Shown here: piece after piece, positions 51,096 to 59,465 of the stretch | Layout of the letters: each line of letters starts with the position of its first letter | How positions within the stretch are numbered: position 1 is the stretch's first letter | Source of the DNA: [Flexibacter] sp. ATCC 35103 | Lineage (GTDB): Bacteria; Bacteroidota; Bacteroidia; Flavobacteriales; Flavobacteriaceae | Length of the DNA stretch: 64,000 nt | Direction of reading: 5' to 3' | NCBI RefSeq assembly: GCF_001975985.1 | Contig: NZ_MTQF01000010.1 | Coordinates: forward strand, 62,001 to 126,000 | Position numbers and translations under genes: made by a program | Notes under the pieces: generated by a model | Database searches by the model: none | Seen by the model: the letters and a program-made list of their open reading frames with translations, nothing else | What the model was told of the DNA's origin: nothing

Positions 51096-51677
51096 ATGAA
51101 AATAGTAATTATAAATTACGGAGCAGGAAATATTCAGAGCATTATGTTTGCTATTGAAAGACTTGGTTTTAAAGCTGTTTTGAGTAATAATCCCGAAGAA
51201 ATTCAGGCAGCTGACAAAGTGATTTTTCCCGGAGTTGGTGAAGCAAGTTCAGCTATGCTTAAGCTTCGCGAAAGTGGTCTGGATAGTTTGATTCCAACTT
51301 TGAAACAACCCGTTTTAGGAATTTGTTTGGGAATGCAATTAATGTGTAAATCATCTGAAGAGGGAAATACGAAAGGTTTGGGGATTTTTGATGTTGATGT
51401 GATTAAATTCACCTCAAAAGTAAAAGTGCCACAAATGGGATGGAATCAGATTTATGATTTAAAATCGGATTTATTTAAGGGAATTCCCGAGAATGAATTC
51501 ATGTATTTGGTTCATAGTTTTTACGCTCCAAATTGTGATGAAAGTATTGCAACAACAAATTATGAACTGGAATATGCATCGGCTTTACAAAAAGATAATT
51601 TCTACGGAACACAGTTTCACCCAGAGAAAAGTGGTGCCGTTGGGGAGAAAATATTAGAGAATTTTTTAAAAATGTAA
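51096..51677 (+). CDS. hisH: Imidazole glycerol phosphate synthase, glutaminase subunit
   Basis: This 193-residue class I glutamine amidotransferase feeds ammonia to HisF. The nucleophile Cys77 is in LGICLGMQLM, and the His-Glu pair in FHPEKSG near 180. The start IVIINYGAGNIQSI is diagnostic. The frame is open back to 51063, but this part is repeat-encoded, so ATG 51096 is chosen. HisF is two genes downstream rather than next to it. Confidence 0.95.
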   Translation: MKIVIINYGAGNIQSIMFAIERLGFKAVLSNNPEEIQAADKVIFPGVGEASSAMLKLRESGLDSLIPTLKQPVLGICLGMQLMCKSSEEGNTKGLGIFDVDVIKFTSKVKVPQMGWNQIYDLKSDLFKGIPENEFMYLVHSFYAPNCDESIATTNYELEYASALQKDNFYGTQFHPEKSGAVGEKILENFLKM

Positions 51678-51725
51678 AAAGATTAAAGACTTTCCGACTT
51701 TAGACTTTCTAACTTTAAGACTTAA
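51678..51725. repeat. Intergenic word-palindrome, GACTTT/AAAGTC family
   Basis: GATTAAAGACTTTCCGACTT and TAGACTTTCTAACTTTAAGAC fill the hisH-hisA junction. The same GACTTT word recurs before hisIE (about 53840-53870). Confidence 0.6.
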
Positions 51726-51730
51726 ATAAA

Positions 51731-52456
51731 ATGAGAATAATACCAGCCATAGATATCATTGACGGAAAATGCGTTCGTTTATCAAAAGGAGATTATGATA
51801 CCAAAATAATTTACAATGAAAATCCGCTTGAAGTAGCGAAATCATTCGAAGTACACGGAATCGAATATCTGCATTTAGTAGATCTTGACGGAGCAAAATC
51901 AAGCAAAATTGTCAATTATAAAATATTAGAACAAATTGCAACACAAACGGGTTTGAAAATTGATTTTGGAGGGGGTTTAAAATCAGATGAAGATTTGAAG
52001 ATTGCTTTTGAAAGCGGCGCAAGTCAGATTACAGGCGGAAGTATTGCAGTAAAAAACAGAGCGATTTTCGAGAAATGGATTTCAGAATATGGATCAGATA
52101 AAATTATTCTTGGAGCTGATGCTAAAGATGAAAAAGTATCTATTTCGGGTTGGTTAGAAGATTCTAATGAAGATTTGATTCCGTTTATTCAGGATTATCA
52201 AAGCAAAGGAATTCAGTATGTTATTTGTACCGATATCGCAAAAGACGGAATGCTTGAAGGGCCAAGTTTTGATTTGTATGAAAAAATATTAAAAGAAGCA
52301 ATTGGCGTAAAATTAATCGCCTCGGGAGGAATTTCAACTTTTGACGAATTGCCTAAATTAGCTGAATTAGGCTGTGAAGGAACAATCATTGGGAAGGCTA
52401 TTTACGAAGGAAGAATTACTTTGAAACAATTGGAGAATTATATAATTAGAAAATGA
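51731..52456 (+). CDS. hisA: 1-(5-phosphoribosyl)-5-[(5-phosphoribosylamino)methylideneamino]imidazole-4-carboxamide isomerase
   Basis: This 241-residue TIM barrel performs the ProFAR isomerisation. The catalytic pair is Asp8 in IIPAIDIIDGKCVRL and an Asp near 130 (GADAKDEKVSISGW). Phosphate-binding loops DFGGGLKSDEDL and ASGGISTFDEL are visible, as is TDIAKDGMLEGPSFDLY. It is related to HisF by the half-barrel duplication. A NIPSNAP gene separates it from hisF. Confidence 0.95.
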   Translation: MRIIPAIDIIDGKCVRLSKGDYDTKIIYNENPLEVAKSFEVHGIEYLHLVDLDGAKSSKIVNYKILEQIATQTGLKIDFGGGLKSDEDLKIAFESGASQITGGSIAVKNRAIFEKWISEYGSDKIILGADAKDEKVSISGWLEDSNEDLIPFIQDYQSKGIQYVICTDIAKDGMLEGPSFDLYEKILKEAIGVKLIASGGISTFDELPKLAELGCEGTIIGKAIYEGRITLKQLENYIIRK

Positions 52457-52565
52457 GATAATTAGTCAATTAGATAATTTATGACGTTGCGTTTAAATTA
52501 TCTAATTGACTAATTATCAAATTTTCTAATTGGCACATTAACTAATTTTCCCATTAATACATTAA
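52457..52565. repeat. Intergenic word-palindrome, AATTAGA/TCTAATT family (left flank of NIPSNAP)
   Basis: GATAATTAGTCAATTAGATA and TTTATGACGTTGCGTT are followed by AATTATCTAATTGACTAATT and TCTAATTGGCACATTAAC. The text ATTATCAAATTTTCTAATTG recurs in the right flank at 52884-52975. Confidence 0.75.
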
Positions 52566-52569
52566 AAAT

Positions 52570-52881
52570 ATGATAACATGTCATTTAAAATACATCATAG
52601 ATCCTTATCAATTAGGGGTTTTTGAAGATTATGGTAAAAGATGGATTAAAATCGTAAATCGGTTAGGAGGTCAGCATCATGGTTATTTTATGCCTTCGGA
52701 AGGCGCTAATAATATTGCTTATGCACTGTTTTCATTTCCAAGTTTTGCAGATTATGAAATTTACCGAAAAGCAATGTTTTCAAAGGACGATCTGGAGTGT
52801 GTTGAAGCTTTTAAAATTGCTGAAGACTCAAGATGTATTATAAGTTATGAAAGAACTTTTTTAAGTCCTGTATTTGAGTAG
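52570..52881 (+). CDS. NIPSNAP family protein inside the his operon
   Basis: This 103-residue protein has the NIPSNAP ferredoxin-like fold pattern: YIIDPYQLGVFEDYGKRWIKIV, then LGGQHHGYFMPSEGANNIAYALFSF, and SFADYEIYRKAMFSKDD. NIPSNAP proteins have no well-established enzymatic role, though some resemble monooxygenases of the Dabb type. No link to histidine synthesis is known. It sits between hisA and hisF and is bracketed by near-identical word-palindromes on both sides. This is a mark of insertion or duplication of the spacer. Confidence 0.8.
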   Translation: MITCHLKYIIDPYQLGVFEDYGKRWIKIVNRLGGQHHGYFMPSEGANNIAYALFSFPSFADYEIYRKAMFSKDDLECVEAFKIAEDSRCIISYERTFLSPVFE

Positions 52882-52883
52882 AA

Positions 52884-52975
52884 AAAAAATAGATAATTAG
52901 TCAATGAGATAATTTTTTACGTTGCGTTAATTATCTAATTATCAAATTTTCTAATTGACACATTAAAAATTGACA
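52884..52975. repeat. Intergenic word-palindrome, AATTAGA/TCTAATT family (right flank of NIPSNAP)
   Basis: The sequence GATAATTAGTCAATGAGATA, a TTACGTTGCGTTAATTATC core and ATTATCAAATTTTCTAATTG-ACACATTAAAAA match the left flank nearly word for word. Confidence 0.75.
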
Positions 52976-52985
52976 CATAAAAAAA

Positions 52986-53741
52986 ATGTTAGCAAAAAGA
53001 ATTATTCCTTGTTTGGATATAAAAAACGGAAGAACCGTAAAAGGCGTAAATTTTGTTGATTTGCGCGATGCGGGAGATCCTGTTGAATTGGCGGAAATTT
53101 ATTCGGCAGAAGGTGCGGATGAATTGGTTTTTCTCGATATTTCGGCTACCGAAGAACGTCGTAAAACGTTGGTGAATATGGTACGAAGTGTGGCGGAGAA
53201 AATTAATATTCCGTTTACTGTTGGCGGTGGAATTTCGTCTGTTGAAGATGTTGAAATTCTGTTGAATAACGGAGCCGATAAAGTTTCGATCAATTCATCG
53301 GCAGTAAAAAATCCACAATTAATTAATGATCTGGCTCAGAAATTTGGCAGTCAATGTGTTGTTGTTGCGATTGATGCGAAACAAATTAACGGACAATGGA
53401 TTGTGCATTTGGTTGGTGGAAAAGTGCCTACAGAACTTAATTTATTCGATTGGGCAATTGAAGTTGCTGAACGTGGCGCAGGAGAAATTTTATTTACGTC
53501 AATGGACAATGACGGAACCAAAAATGGTTTTGCAAACGAAGCTTTGGCTAAATTATCGACTTTAATAAATATCCCGATTATAGCTTCAGGCGGTGCCGGA
53601 AATATTCAGCATTTTGTAGATTCGTTTAAAGTGGGTAAAGCTGATGCGGCTTTGGCAGCAAGTGTTTTTCACTTTAAAGAAATTGAGATTCAGGCTTTGA
53701 AGGAAGAACTAAGAAGTAATGGTATTGAGGTTAGACTTTAG
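52986..53741 (+). CDS. hisF: Imidazole glycerol phosphate synthase, cyclase subunit
   Basis: This 251-residue TIM barrel closes the imidazole ring with ammonia from HisH. Catalytic Asp11 is in IIPCLDIKNGRTVKGVNF and Asp130 in VVVAIDAKQINGQW. The phosphate loops FTVGGGISSVEDVEIL, INSSAVKN and IASGGAGNIQHF are present, as is ILFTSMDNDGTKNGF. The length is normal. Confidence 0.97.
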   Translation: MLAKRIIPCLDIKNGRTVKGVNFVDLRDAGDPVELAEIYSAEGADELVFLDISATEERRKTLVNMVRSVAEKINIPFTVGGGISSVEDVEILLNNGADKVSINSSAVKNPQLINDLAQKFGSQCVVVAIDAKQINGQWIVHLVGGKVPTELNLFDWAIEVAERGAGEILFTSMDNDGTKNGFANEALAKLSTLINIPIIASGGAGNIQHFVDSFKVGKADAALAASVFHFKEIEIQALKEELRSNGIEVRL

Positions 53742-53870
53742 AAAATAGAGGATAGAAAATAGAATATAGAAGAAAGATCTTAGAAGCAAGATTATAAATA
53801 AATAGTAATAATATAGAAGTTCGAATCTAGTTTTATCTTTAAGACTTTCGACTTTAAAACTTTAGACTAA
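53742..53870. repeat. Intergenic word-repeat, ATAGAA and GACTTT words
   Basis: AATAGAGGATAGAAAATAG and ATATAGAAGAAAGATCTTAG are followed by TTATCTTTAAGACTTTCG and ACTTTAAAACTTTAGAC. It ends about 6 nt before the hisIE ATG. The pairing is weaker than in the other junctions. Confidence 0.5.
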
Positions 53871-53875
53871 AAATT

Positions 53876-54472
53876 ATGGACATAGATATAAAAAGCGCAC
53901 ACGGATTGATTCCGGCAATTATTCAGGATTCTGAGACAAAAAATGTTTTGATGCTGGGATATATGAACGAAGAATCGCTTCAGAAAACAATTGAGACTCA
54001 AAAAGTAACATTTTTCAGCCGTTCGAAACAAAGACTTTGGACAAAAGGCGAGGAAAGCGGAAACTTTTTGAATTTGGTAGACATCAAGAATGATTGTGAT
54101 GGCGACACGCTTCTAATTCAGGCGAAACCAGTTGGACCAACATGTCATACAGGTGCTGATACATGCTGGCAAGAAGAAAATAAGGAAAATTATGGCTTTA
54201 TTTCTCAATTAGAAAACACAATCAAAACAAGAAGAGAAAACGCCGATTCTGAAAAAAGTTATGTAGCTTCTTTATTCGAAAAAGGAATCAATAAAATTGC
54301 TCAAAAAGTTGGTGAAGAAGCTGTAGAAGTAGTTATTGAAGCCAAAGATGATAACGATGATTTATTTTTAAGCGAAAGCGCCGATTTGTTATTTCATTAT
54401 TTGATATTATTGCAGGCAAAAGGTTTTCAATTGAATGATGTTGTCGATGTTTTGAAGAAACGTAAGAAGTAG
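53876..54472 (+). CDS. hisIE: Bifunctional phosphoribosyl-AMP cyclohydrolase / phosphoribosyl-ATP pyrophosphatase
   Basis: This 198-residue fusion performs steps two and three of histidine synthesis. The HisI part (about 1-105) shows LMLGYMNEESLQKT and the metal-binding cysteines in DIKNDCDGDTLL and GPTCHTGADTCW. The HisE part (about 110-198) has the NTP pyrophosphatase helices YVASLFEKGINKIAQKVGEEAVEVVIEAK and ESADLLFHYLILLQ. It is the last gene of the operon. Confidence 0.97.
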   Translation: MDIDIKSAHGLIPAIIQDSETKNVLMLGYMNEESLQKTIETQKVTFFSRSKQRLWTKGEESGNFLNLVDIKNDCDGDTLLIQAKPVGPTCHTGADTCWQEENKENYGFISQLENTIKTRRENADSEKSYVASLFEKGINKIAQKVGEEAVEVVIEAKDDNDDLFLSESADLLFHYLILLQAKGFQLNDVVDVLKKRKK

Positions 54473-54496
54473 TATAGTTTTAAGGGAAGAAAATAT

Positions 54497-54550
54497 AATT
54501 GCATTGTGATTTATAACTATTACAGTTTTAAACATAATGCAATTTTTTTT
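54497..54550 (+). terminator. Possible terminator of the his operon
   Basis: AATTGCATT (54497-54505) can pair with AATGCAATT (54536-54544), followed by T-run up to 54550. The loop is about 30 nt, so the call is weak. Confidence 0.4.
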
Positions 54551-54609
54551 TGTGTAATATTTTTTTAAAAAAAAAGTACTTCATAAACCTAAAATCTGGT
54601 TTATTGAAT

Positions 54610-54720
54610 CACTTTGCAAGGCTTCGACTTCGCTTAGCTTGACAAAAACAAAAAAGAAAAAAAATCCGTTTAAATCCGCGTTTTCGCATAGCGAATCAGT
54701 GTCATCCGCGTGCCATCTCA
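54610..54720. repeat. Fragments of two dispersed repeats
   Basis: GGCTTCGACTTCGCTTAGC-TTGAC (54620-54643) and ATCCGTTTAAATCCGCG...GAATCAGTGTCATCCGCG (54663-54712) resemble texts widespread in Bacteroidota intergenic DNA. A fragment of the second type lies near 16640-16675. Confidence 0.45.
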
Positions 54721-54723
54721 ACG

Positions 54724-55422
54724 CTACTCTATAAACTCAAAAATCGTAAATTCTTCTGGTTGATGAAAACCATATTTCAAACTTTTATAAGGCTGTAAAG
54801 CAAGATATTCTGTGGTATTACCGTAATCAATTCTAAAAGCATTTCCTTTCCATTTTGTTCCTGTTTTTGGCTTTGTAAAATTCCCGTTTTTAACAGTTTT
54901 CAAACTCGAAAACGGAATCTTGATTTCGGTATTATAACCTTCAGCTGTTATTTTACTAACGGTTTCTAATCCTGTAATATCAAAAGACATTGTTGTATTC
55001 CAGCCACCACAAACTGGCGAAATACATTTTAGCAGCATATCATAATTAGAAGAAAAGGCATTTACTCCAATCTCAACATAATTTTGTCCGTCGCCATCAG
55101 GATCTATAAAAATCTCTACTAAATCATCAGTATTAAAAATTGGAGAATCTTTCTTTTGAACCTTTCCTGTTATTTTAGAATCAGTAGAACGGTACGCTAT
55201 ATATAAGTTTTCATCATTCCACGAAAGTGAAACAAAAGTATTCTGAGTACCACTTTTACCGGAATTATGAATTACAAACGGACCAAGAAATGGCGTTTTC
55301 CAGTCTGATAGATTTCCGTCAATACTTAAATTTTCAATTATTTTATGGACAGGAATATTTTGCGAATAATTTGTTGTTGAGTAGATCAGGCACAAAACAA
55401 AAGTGATTGCACTAATTTTCAT
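54724..55422 (-). CDS. Secreted CBM9-like carbohydrate-binding protein
   Basis: This 232-residue protein has a signal peptide (about 1-20, MKISAITFVLCLIYSTTNYS). The mature part is a single beta-sandwich that reads like CBM family 9: LSIDGNLSDWKTPFLGPF, VSLSWNDENLYIAYRSTDSKI, DDLVEIFIDPDGDGQNYVEIGVN and AEGYNTEIKIPFSSL. Such domains bind sugars, often on xylanases, but here no catalytic domain is attached. It is a single gene, divergent from the M1 metallopeptidase. Confidence 0.8.
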   Translation of the reverse strand: MKISAITFVLCLIYSTTNYSQNIPVHKIIENLSIDGNLSDWKTPFLGPFVIHNSGKSGTQNTFVSLSWNDENLYIAYRSTDSKITGKVQKKDSPIFNTDDLVEIFIDPDGDGQNYVEIGVNAFSSNYDMLLKCISPVCGGWNTTMSFDITGLETVSKITAEGYNTEIKIPFSSLKTVKNGNFTKPKTGTKWKGNAFRIDYGNTTEYLALQPYKSLKYGFHQPEEFTIFEFIE

Positions 55423-55600
55423 AAATAGTAGAAATGATTTGACAGGCTAAAATACAGAAGAATAAATGAAATTTAACATTAAATATTCAATACAGGGATT
55501 ATAAAAATATTTAAAACTTGATTCGAATGTTTACATTTGTTGTGGTTAAAGCAGGTTGAATGCCTTCTTTATTTTGGTTAAAAGCAAATATTTAATTCGT

Positions 55601-57256
55601 ATGAAAAAATACTTTGGCGGCGTTTTTATCGCCTTTTTAATTGGTTCTACAGCCAATGCGCAAGGACTTCTAAATAAGTCGGAAACGGTTTTTACACATC
55701 AGGATTCTTTACGCGGAAGCATTACAAAAGAAAGAATCTGGTGGGATTTAAAATACTATCATTTAGATGTAAAAGTAAATCCTAAGGAAAAAACTATTAC
55801 AGGTTCGAATACCGTTCGTTATACTGTTTTGACTGCATACAACAAAATGCAAATTGATTTGCAGGAACCTATGCAGATTTATAAAGTAACGCAGGACGGA
55901 AAAGAATTGAAGTTTGAAAGAGACGGAAATGCTTTTTTTATTGAATTAACAGCAAATCAAAAAGTAGGTGAAACGAAGGAAATCGTAATTTCTTTTGGAG
56001 GAAAACCCAAAGAAGCAGTTAATCCGCCTTGGGATGGAGGAATTACCTGGAAAAAAGATAAAAACGGAAAAGATTTTATCGCTTCATCATGTCAGGGATT
56101 AGGTGCGAGTGTTTGGTGGCCAAACAAAGATCATATGTACGATGAAGTAGAGAATATGCTAATCAGCGTAAATGTTCCCGGAGATTTAACGGATGTTTCG
56201 AACGGAAGACTAAAAAGCGTTAAAAAAGAAAAAGACGGTACAAAAACTTTTAATTGGTACGTTTCGAACCCGATTAATAATTATGGTGTAAATATTAATA
56301 TTGGAGATTATGTGAATTTCTCTGAAAAGTTTAAAGGAGAAAAGGGAGATTTAGACTGTAATTACTATGTTTTAAGAGATAATCTGGCTCTTGCGAAAGA
56401 ACAATTTAAAGATGTTCCAAGAATGCTAAAGGCTTTTGAGAATTGGTTTGGACCTTATCCTTTTTATGAAGACAGCTATAAATTAGTCGAAGCCCCATAT
56501 TTAGGAATGGAGCACCAAAGCAGTGTAACTTACGGAAATGGCTATAAAAATGGTTATTTAGGACGCGATTTAAGTGGAACAGGATGGGGATTAAAATTCG
56601 ATTTTATCATTATCCATGAATCAGGTCATGAATGGTTTGCTAATAATATTACATATAAAGACATTGCAGATATGTGGATTCACGAGAGTTTTACCAACTA
56701 CTCTGAAAGTTTATTTCTTGAATATTATTACGGAAAAGATGCTGCAGCAGAATACGTAATTGGATGCAGAAAAGGAATCAAAAATGACAAACCGATTATT
56801 GGAAATTATGATGTAAATAATGAAGGATCTGGAGATATGTATCCAAAAGGGGCAAATATGCTGCACATGATCCGTCAGATAATTAACGATGATGCAAAAT
56901 GGAAATCGATTTTAAGAGGTTTAAACAGTACTTTTTACCATCAAACGGTTACTTCTAAGCAAATTGAAGATTATATAAACAATCAGTCAGGAATTAATTT
57001 TAACAGAGTTTATGCGCAATATTTGACTACAACTCAAATTCCGGTTTTTGAATATATTTTTAAAAATGGATCTTTTGGATATCACTGGACAAATTGTGTT
57101 TCTAAATTTGATATGCCGGTAAAAGTAATTTTAAACGGCGAAGAAATTTGGTTGAAACCTACAACAGAATGGAAATCGGAGAAAACAATAAACGAAAATA
57201 GAACTATAGCAGTTGATAAGAACTTTTATGTAACTAGTTCTAATATTGTTGAATAA
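55601..57256 (+). CDS. M1 family metallopeptidase, exported, short form
   Basis: This 551-residue protein is an exported zinc peptidase. After a signal peptide (MKKYFGGVFIAFLIGSTANA, then QG) an N-terminal beta domain shows LKYYHLDVKVNPKEKTITGSNTVRY. The exopeptidase motif appears as GMEHQSSV, and zinc binding as HESGHEWFANN with Glu in WIHESFTNYSE. It lacks the helical C-terminal domain of typical M1 aminopeptidases and ends in a beta-rich tail. The frame is open to 55556, but ATG 55601 gives the complete signal peptide and is chosen. Confidence 0.9.
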   Translation: MKKYFGGVFIAFLIGSTANAQGLLNKSETVFTHQDSLRGSITKERIWWDLKYYHLDVKVNPKEKTITGSNTVRYTVLTAYNKMQIDLQEPMQIYKVTQDGKELKFERDGNAFFIELTANQKVGETKEIVISFGGKPKEAVNPPWDGGITWKKDKNGKDFIASSCQGLGASVWWPNKDHMYDEVENMLISVNVPGDLTDVSNGRLKSVKKEKDGTKTFNWYVSNPINNYGVNINIGDYVNFSEKFKGEKGDLDCNYYVLRDNLALAKEQFKDVPRMLKAFENWFGPYPFYEDSYKLVEAPYLGMEHQSSVTYGNGYKNGYLGRDLSGTGWGLKFDFIIIHESGHEWFANNITYKDIADMWIHESFTNYSESLFLEYYYGKDAAAEYVIGCRKGIKNDKPIIGNYDVNNEGSGDMYPKGANMLHMIRQIINDDAKWKSILRGLNSTFYHQTVTSKQIEDYINNQSGINFNRVYAQYLTTTQIPVFEYIFKNGSFGYHWTNCVSKFDMPVKVILNGEEIWLKPTTEWKSEKTINENRTIAVDKNFYVTSSNIVE

Positions 57257-57290
57257 CGTTTAAAACAAATTCTAATTCGTTGGAATTAAT

Positions 57291-57324
57291 AAACCCGACA
57301 GGTTTTTAAAACTTGTCGGGTTTG
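57291..57324 (+). terminator. Intrinsic terminator after the M1 metallopeptidase
   Basis: AAACCCGACAGGTTTT-TA-AAACTTGTCGGGTTT is a near-perfect stem, though the T-run is short. Confidence 0.65.
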
Positions 57325-57487
57325 TCATTTTATATCATTATGTTTTTGTTTTATTTGTACGAATATTACCTTTTTATTTTTTAACTTAGGCGACAATTAT
57401 CTGAACATAAGTGAGTTAATTTGTTCAGATTTTAAAAAGCGTATTCCGAAAAGCTAATAGAGTAGGAACAAATCAAATCATGTTATT

Positions 57488-57694
57488 ATGAAAAACCTAA
57501 AAAACCTAAGAAACGTTGAAATTTTGAGTAAAAATGCACAGAAATTTATAATTGGCGGAGGTCTCCCATACGTAAATCCAACTATAGGTTTATGCGACAG
57601 ATTGTGCGGAGAAGCCGGTGGAGTATTATCAAATACACCAGGAAGGGGTGATGTTTGCCTTGCAGGAACATCAACGTGCTGTTATTGCAGATAA
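57488..57694 (+). CDS. Orphan double-glycine leader peptide with a Cys-rich core
   Basis: This 68-residue peptide has the leader of Bacteroidota bacteriocin/RiPP-type precursors: MKNLKNLRNVEILSKN, then AQKFIIGGG with the likely cut after Gly24. The 44-residue core has six cysteines at 36, 40, 57, 64, 65 and 67, with spacing C-x3-C-x16-C-x6-CC-x-C, and several Gly and Ser/Thr. Six cysteines allow three disulfides or thioether crosslinks. No modification enzyme, peptidase-containing ABC transporter or immunity gene is in the window. Upstream lies 230 nt without a gene. The function is unknown. Confidence 0.7.
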   Translation: MKNLKNLRNVEILSKNAQKFIIGGGLPYVNPTIGLCDRLCGEAGGVLSNTPGRGDVCLAGTSTCCYCR

Positions 57695-57702
57695 ATTGGT
57701 AT

Positions 57703-57747
57703 TAAACCCTACAGTCCCGAAGCCTTGGGATAAAACCTGTAGGGTTT
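57703..57747. terminator. Bidirectional terminator after the peptide gene
   Basis: AAACCCTACAG (57703-57713) pairs with CTGTAGGGTTT (57737-57747), and an inner TCCC-GAAGCCTT-GGGA extends the stem. It lies between convergent genes. Confidence 0.7.
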
Positions 57748-57771
57748 GTTATGTTCAACGTCAAAACAAAT

Positions 57772-59316
57772 TTATCGGCTATTAAACTTCGCTTTTTCTT
57801 TGATAATATCGGCAATTTTTCGGTTTTCGATTTTGCTTTCAAGCCACGAGATAATATCAAGATATAAAAACGCTCTTTTTTCGTAGGTGTTCTTTTCGAG
57901 TTCAACGAAACGCGCATGCATTTTTTTGAATTCTTTTTTAATATCAGCCGGATAAAAGTTATTCAGGTTTCTTAGAAACTTAATGATTTCTTTTTGTACT
58001 TCGTGTAAGTCATTCATTTTCAATAAAAACTTATACGTATTTTTAAGGTGATTTTCTAAGTAGTAATCTTTTCCTAATTCATAATGCGCTATTAAAGACA
58101 AAAGTCTCGCAAAACACATTAGATCTTCACGCATGCTTAAGTTTTTGTTGTTTATGATTTTATCGAGATAGAAGATGCATTCTGTATATTTTTCATTTCC
58201 AAAATATATAGACGCTATTTTATAGAAAAACAACATTTCGTGATGTTCATCAAGGTGCTCGCTATGTATTTTAATCTTCTCCAGAATTTCAGGAATTAAA
58301 TATTCGCTTTCAGCAAAAGTACCTTCCAGAATGTGCAAGTTCAATTTATTGTTATAAACGTATAGAAATGATAGTGATGCAATGTTATCATTTACAGGAA
58401 ATTTTTCATCCTGAATCGTTTTTTCTAAAAGCGAAAGATATTTTTTGAAATTCGATTTGTATTTCAACATATATAAGGACTCCAGAAAATAATGATTCCC
58501 TTTAAGGAAAAATACAGGATTCTGATAAATCATATTGGGATTGTCGTAAAACAGCGTAACCCATTTATAAGCATATTTATAGCTTGCCAGGAAATCCTGA
58601 ACAAGGAAACTACGCCATAAATTGGCATTATAAAACCAATATTTTTCACGGAAACCAAACTTAGTTTCATCTAATTTGGCAATATGTTTATTAAAATAGT
58701 CATCGATATATTTATATTCCTCATCATTTTTTACATAACCAGTTTTAAGCATGATTCCGTAAAGCTGAAGCGATAAATTTGATAATTTGCTTGAAATTGT
58801 GTTTCTGTAATTCAGTTCTTTTGCCTGAATAACCAGTTCGTCTGCACGTCCCTGAATACTGCGCGTAATATATTGTGATTCGATAAGTTTCTCGAATTCC
58901 ACAATCTCATACGCCATATATTTCTCATCATTTTCCAGCGCAATCATTTTTGTTTTGTCCAGAATTTTTAAACTCTGTTTATACAATCCTTTGTTATATA
59001 AAATACCGGCAAAATCTATTTGTTCGCGCAATTGATAACGAATGTTCTGGCTGGGGATATTCAATCGAATACTAACCAGTATTTGCTTGTATAAGTATGA
59101 TTTTAAGTTAGATAACTGTACTTTTTTAATGATTCCGCTCTTTAGGATAAGCTTTTCATCGTAGTTTTCAGATTTGTCCAGAATATTAAATAATTCAATG
59201 AATTTAGTATTTGAACTCGTCTCTAAACGGCTTGCAAAAATCTTAAACTGTCTTTTTTCTGATTTGGAAAGCGATTTTATTAATACAAATAAGAAATCTT
59301 TTTGATGGTTAGCCAT
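57772..59316 (-). CDS. Large helical-repeat protein of unknown function
   Basis: This 514-residue protein is almost entirely helical and looks like a TPR or related superhelix (repeated units such as YNKGLYKQSLKILDKTKMIA and YTECIFYLDKIINNKNL). There is no signal peptide or membrane segment, so it is cytosolic. The N-terminus (MANHQKDFLFVLIKSLSKSEKRQFKIF) is conserved in my memory of flavobacterial proteins, but no function is known to me. It ends convergent with the peptide gene and is divergent from leuA across 149 nt. Confidence 0.65.
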   Translation of the reverse strand: MANHQKDFLFVLIKSLSKSEKRQFKIFASRLETSSNTKFIELFNILDKSENYDEKLILKSGIIKKVQLSNLKSYLYKQILVSIRLNIPSQNIRYQLREQIDFAGILYNKGLYKQSLKILDKTKMIALENDEKYMAYEIVEFEKLIESQYITRSIQGRADELVIQAKELNYRNTISSKLSNLSLQLYGIMLKTGYVKNDEEYKYIDDYFNKHIAKLDETKFGFREKYWFYNANLWRSFLVQDFLASYKYAYKWVTLFYDNPNMIYQNPVFFLKGNHYFLESLYMLKYKSNFKKYLSLLEKTIQDEKFPVNDNIASLSFLYVYNNKLNLHILEGTFAESEYLIPEILEKIKIHSEHLDEHHEMLFFYKIASIYFGNEKYTECIFYLDKIINNKNLSMREDLMCFARLLSLIAHYELGKDYYLENHLKNTYKFLLKMNDLHEVQKEIIKFLRNLNNFYPADIKKEFKKMHARFVELEKNTYEKRAFLYLDIISWLESKIENRKIADIIKEKAKFNSR

Positions 59317-59428
59317 TGTAAAATATAATAATATAACTTATTGATTATTAGTTATTTAGTTCGTTATAAATTGTGTTATGAACAGTATAATTTCATTAAA
59401 ATGAATTTCATACTGAATAAGTACAATA

Positions 59429-59436
59429 TATATTTG
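59429..59436 (+). promoter_or_regulatory. -7 promoter element of leuA
   Basis: TATATTTG matches TAnnTTTG and lies 30 nt before the ATG at 59466. Confidence 0.45.
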
Positions 59437-59465
59437 TTATCAAGATGTGAAATTACATTAAATAA

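Noticed and set aside
59317..59465. A leucine leader peptide before leuA.
   Set aside because: No short frame with Leu codon runs and no terminator hairpin was found there; only a -7 element is visible.
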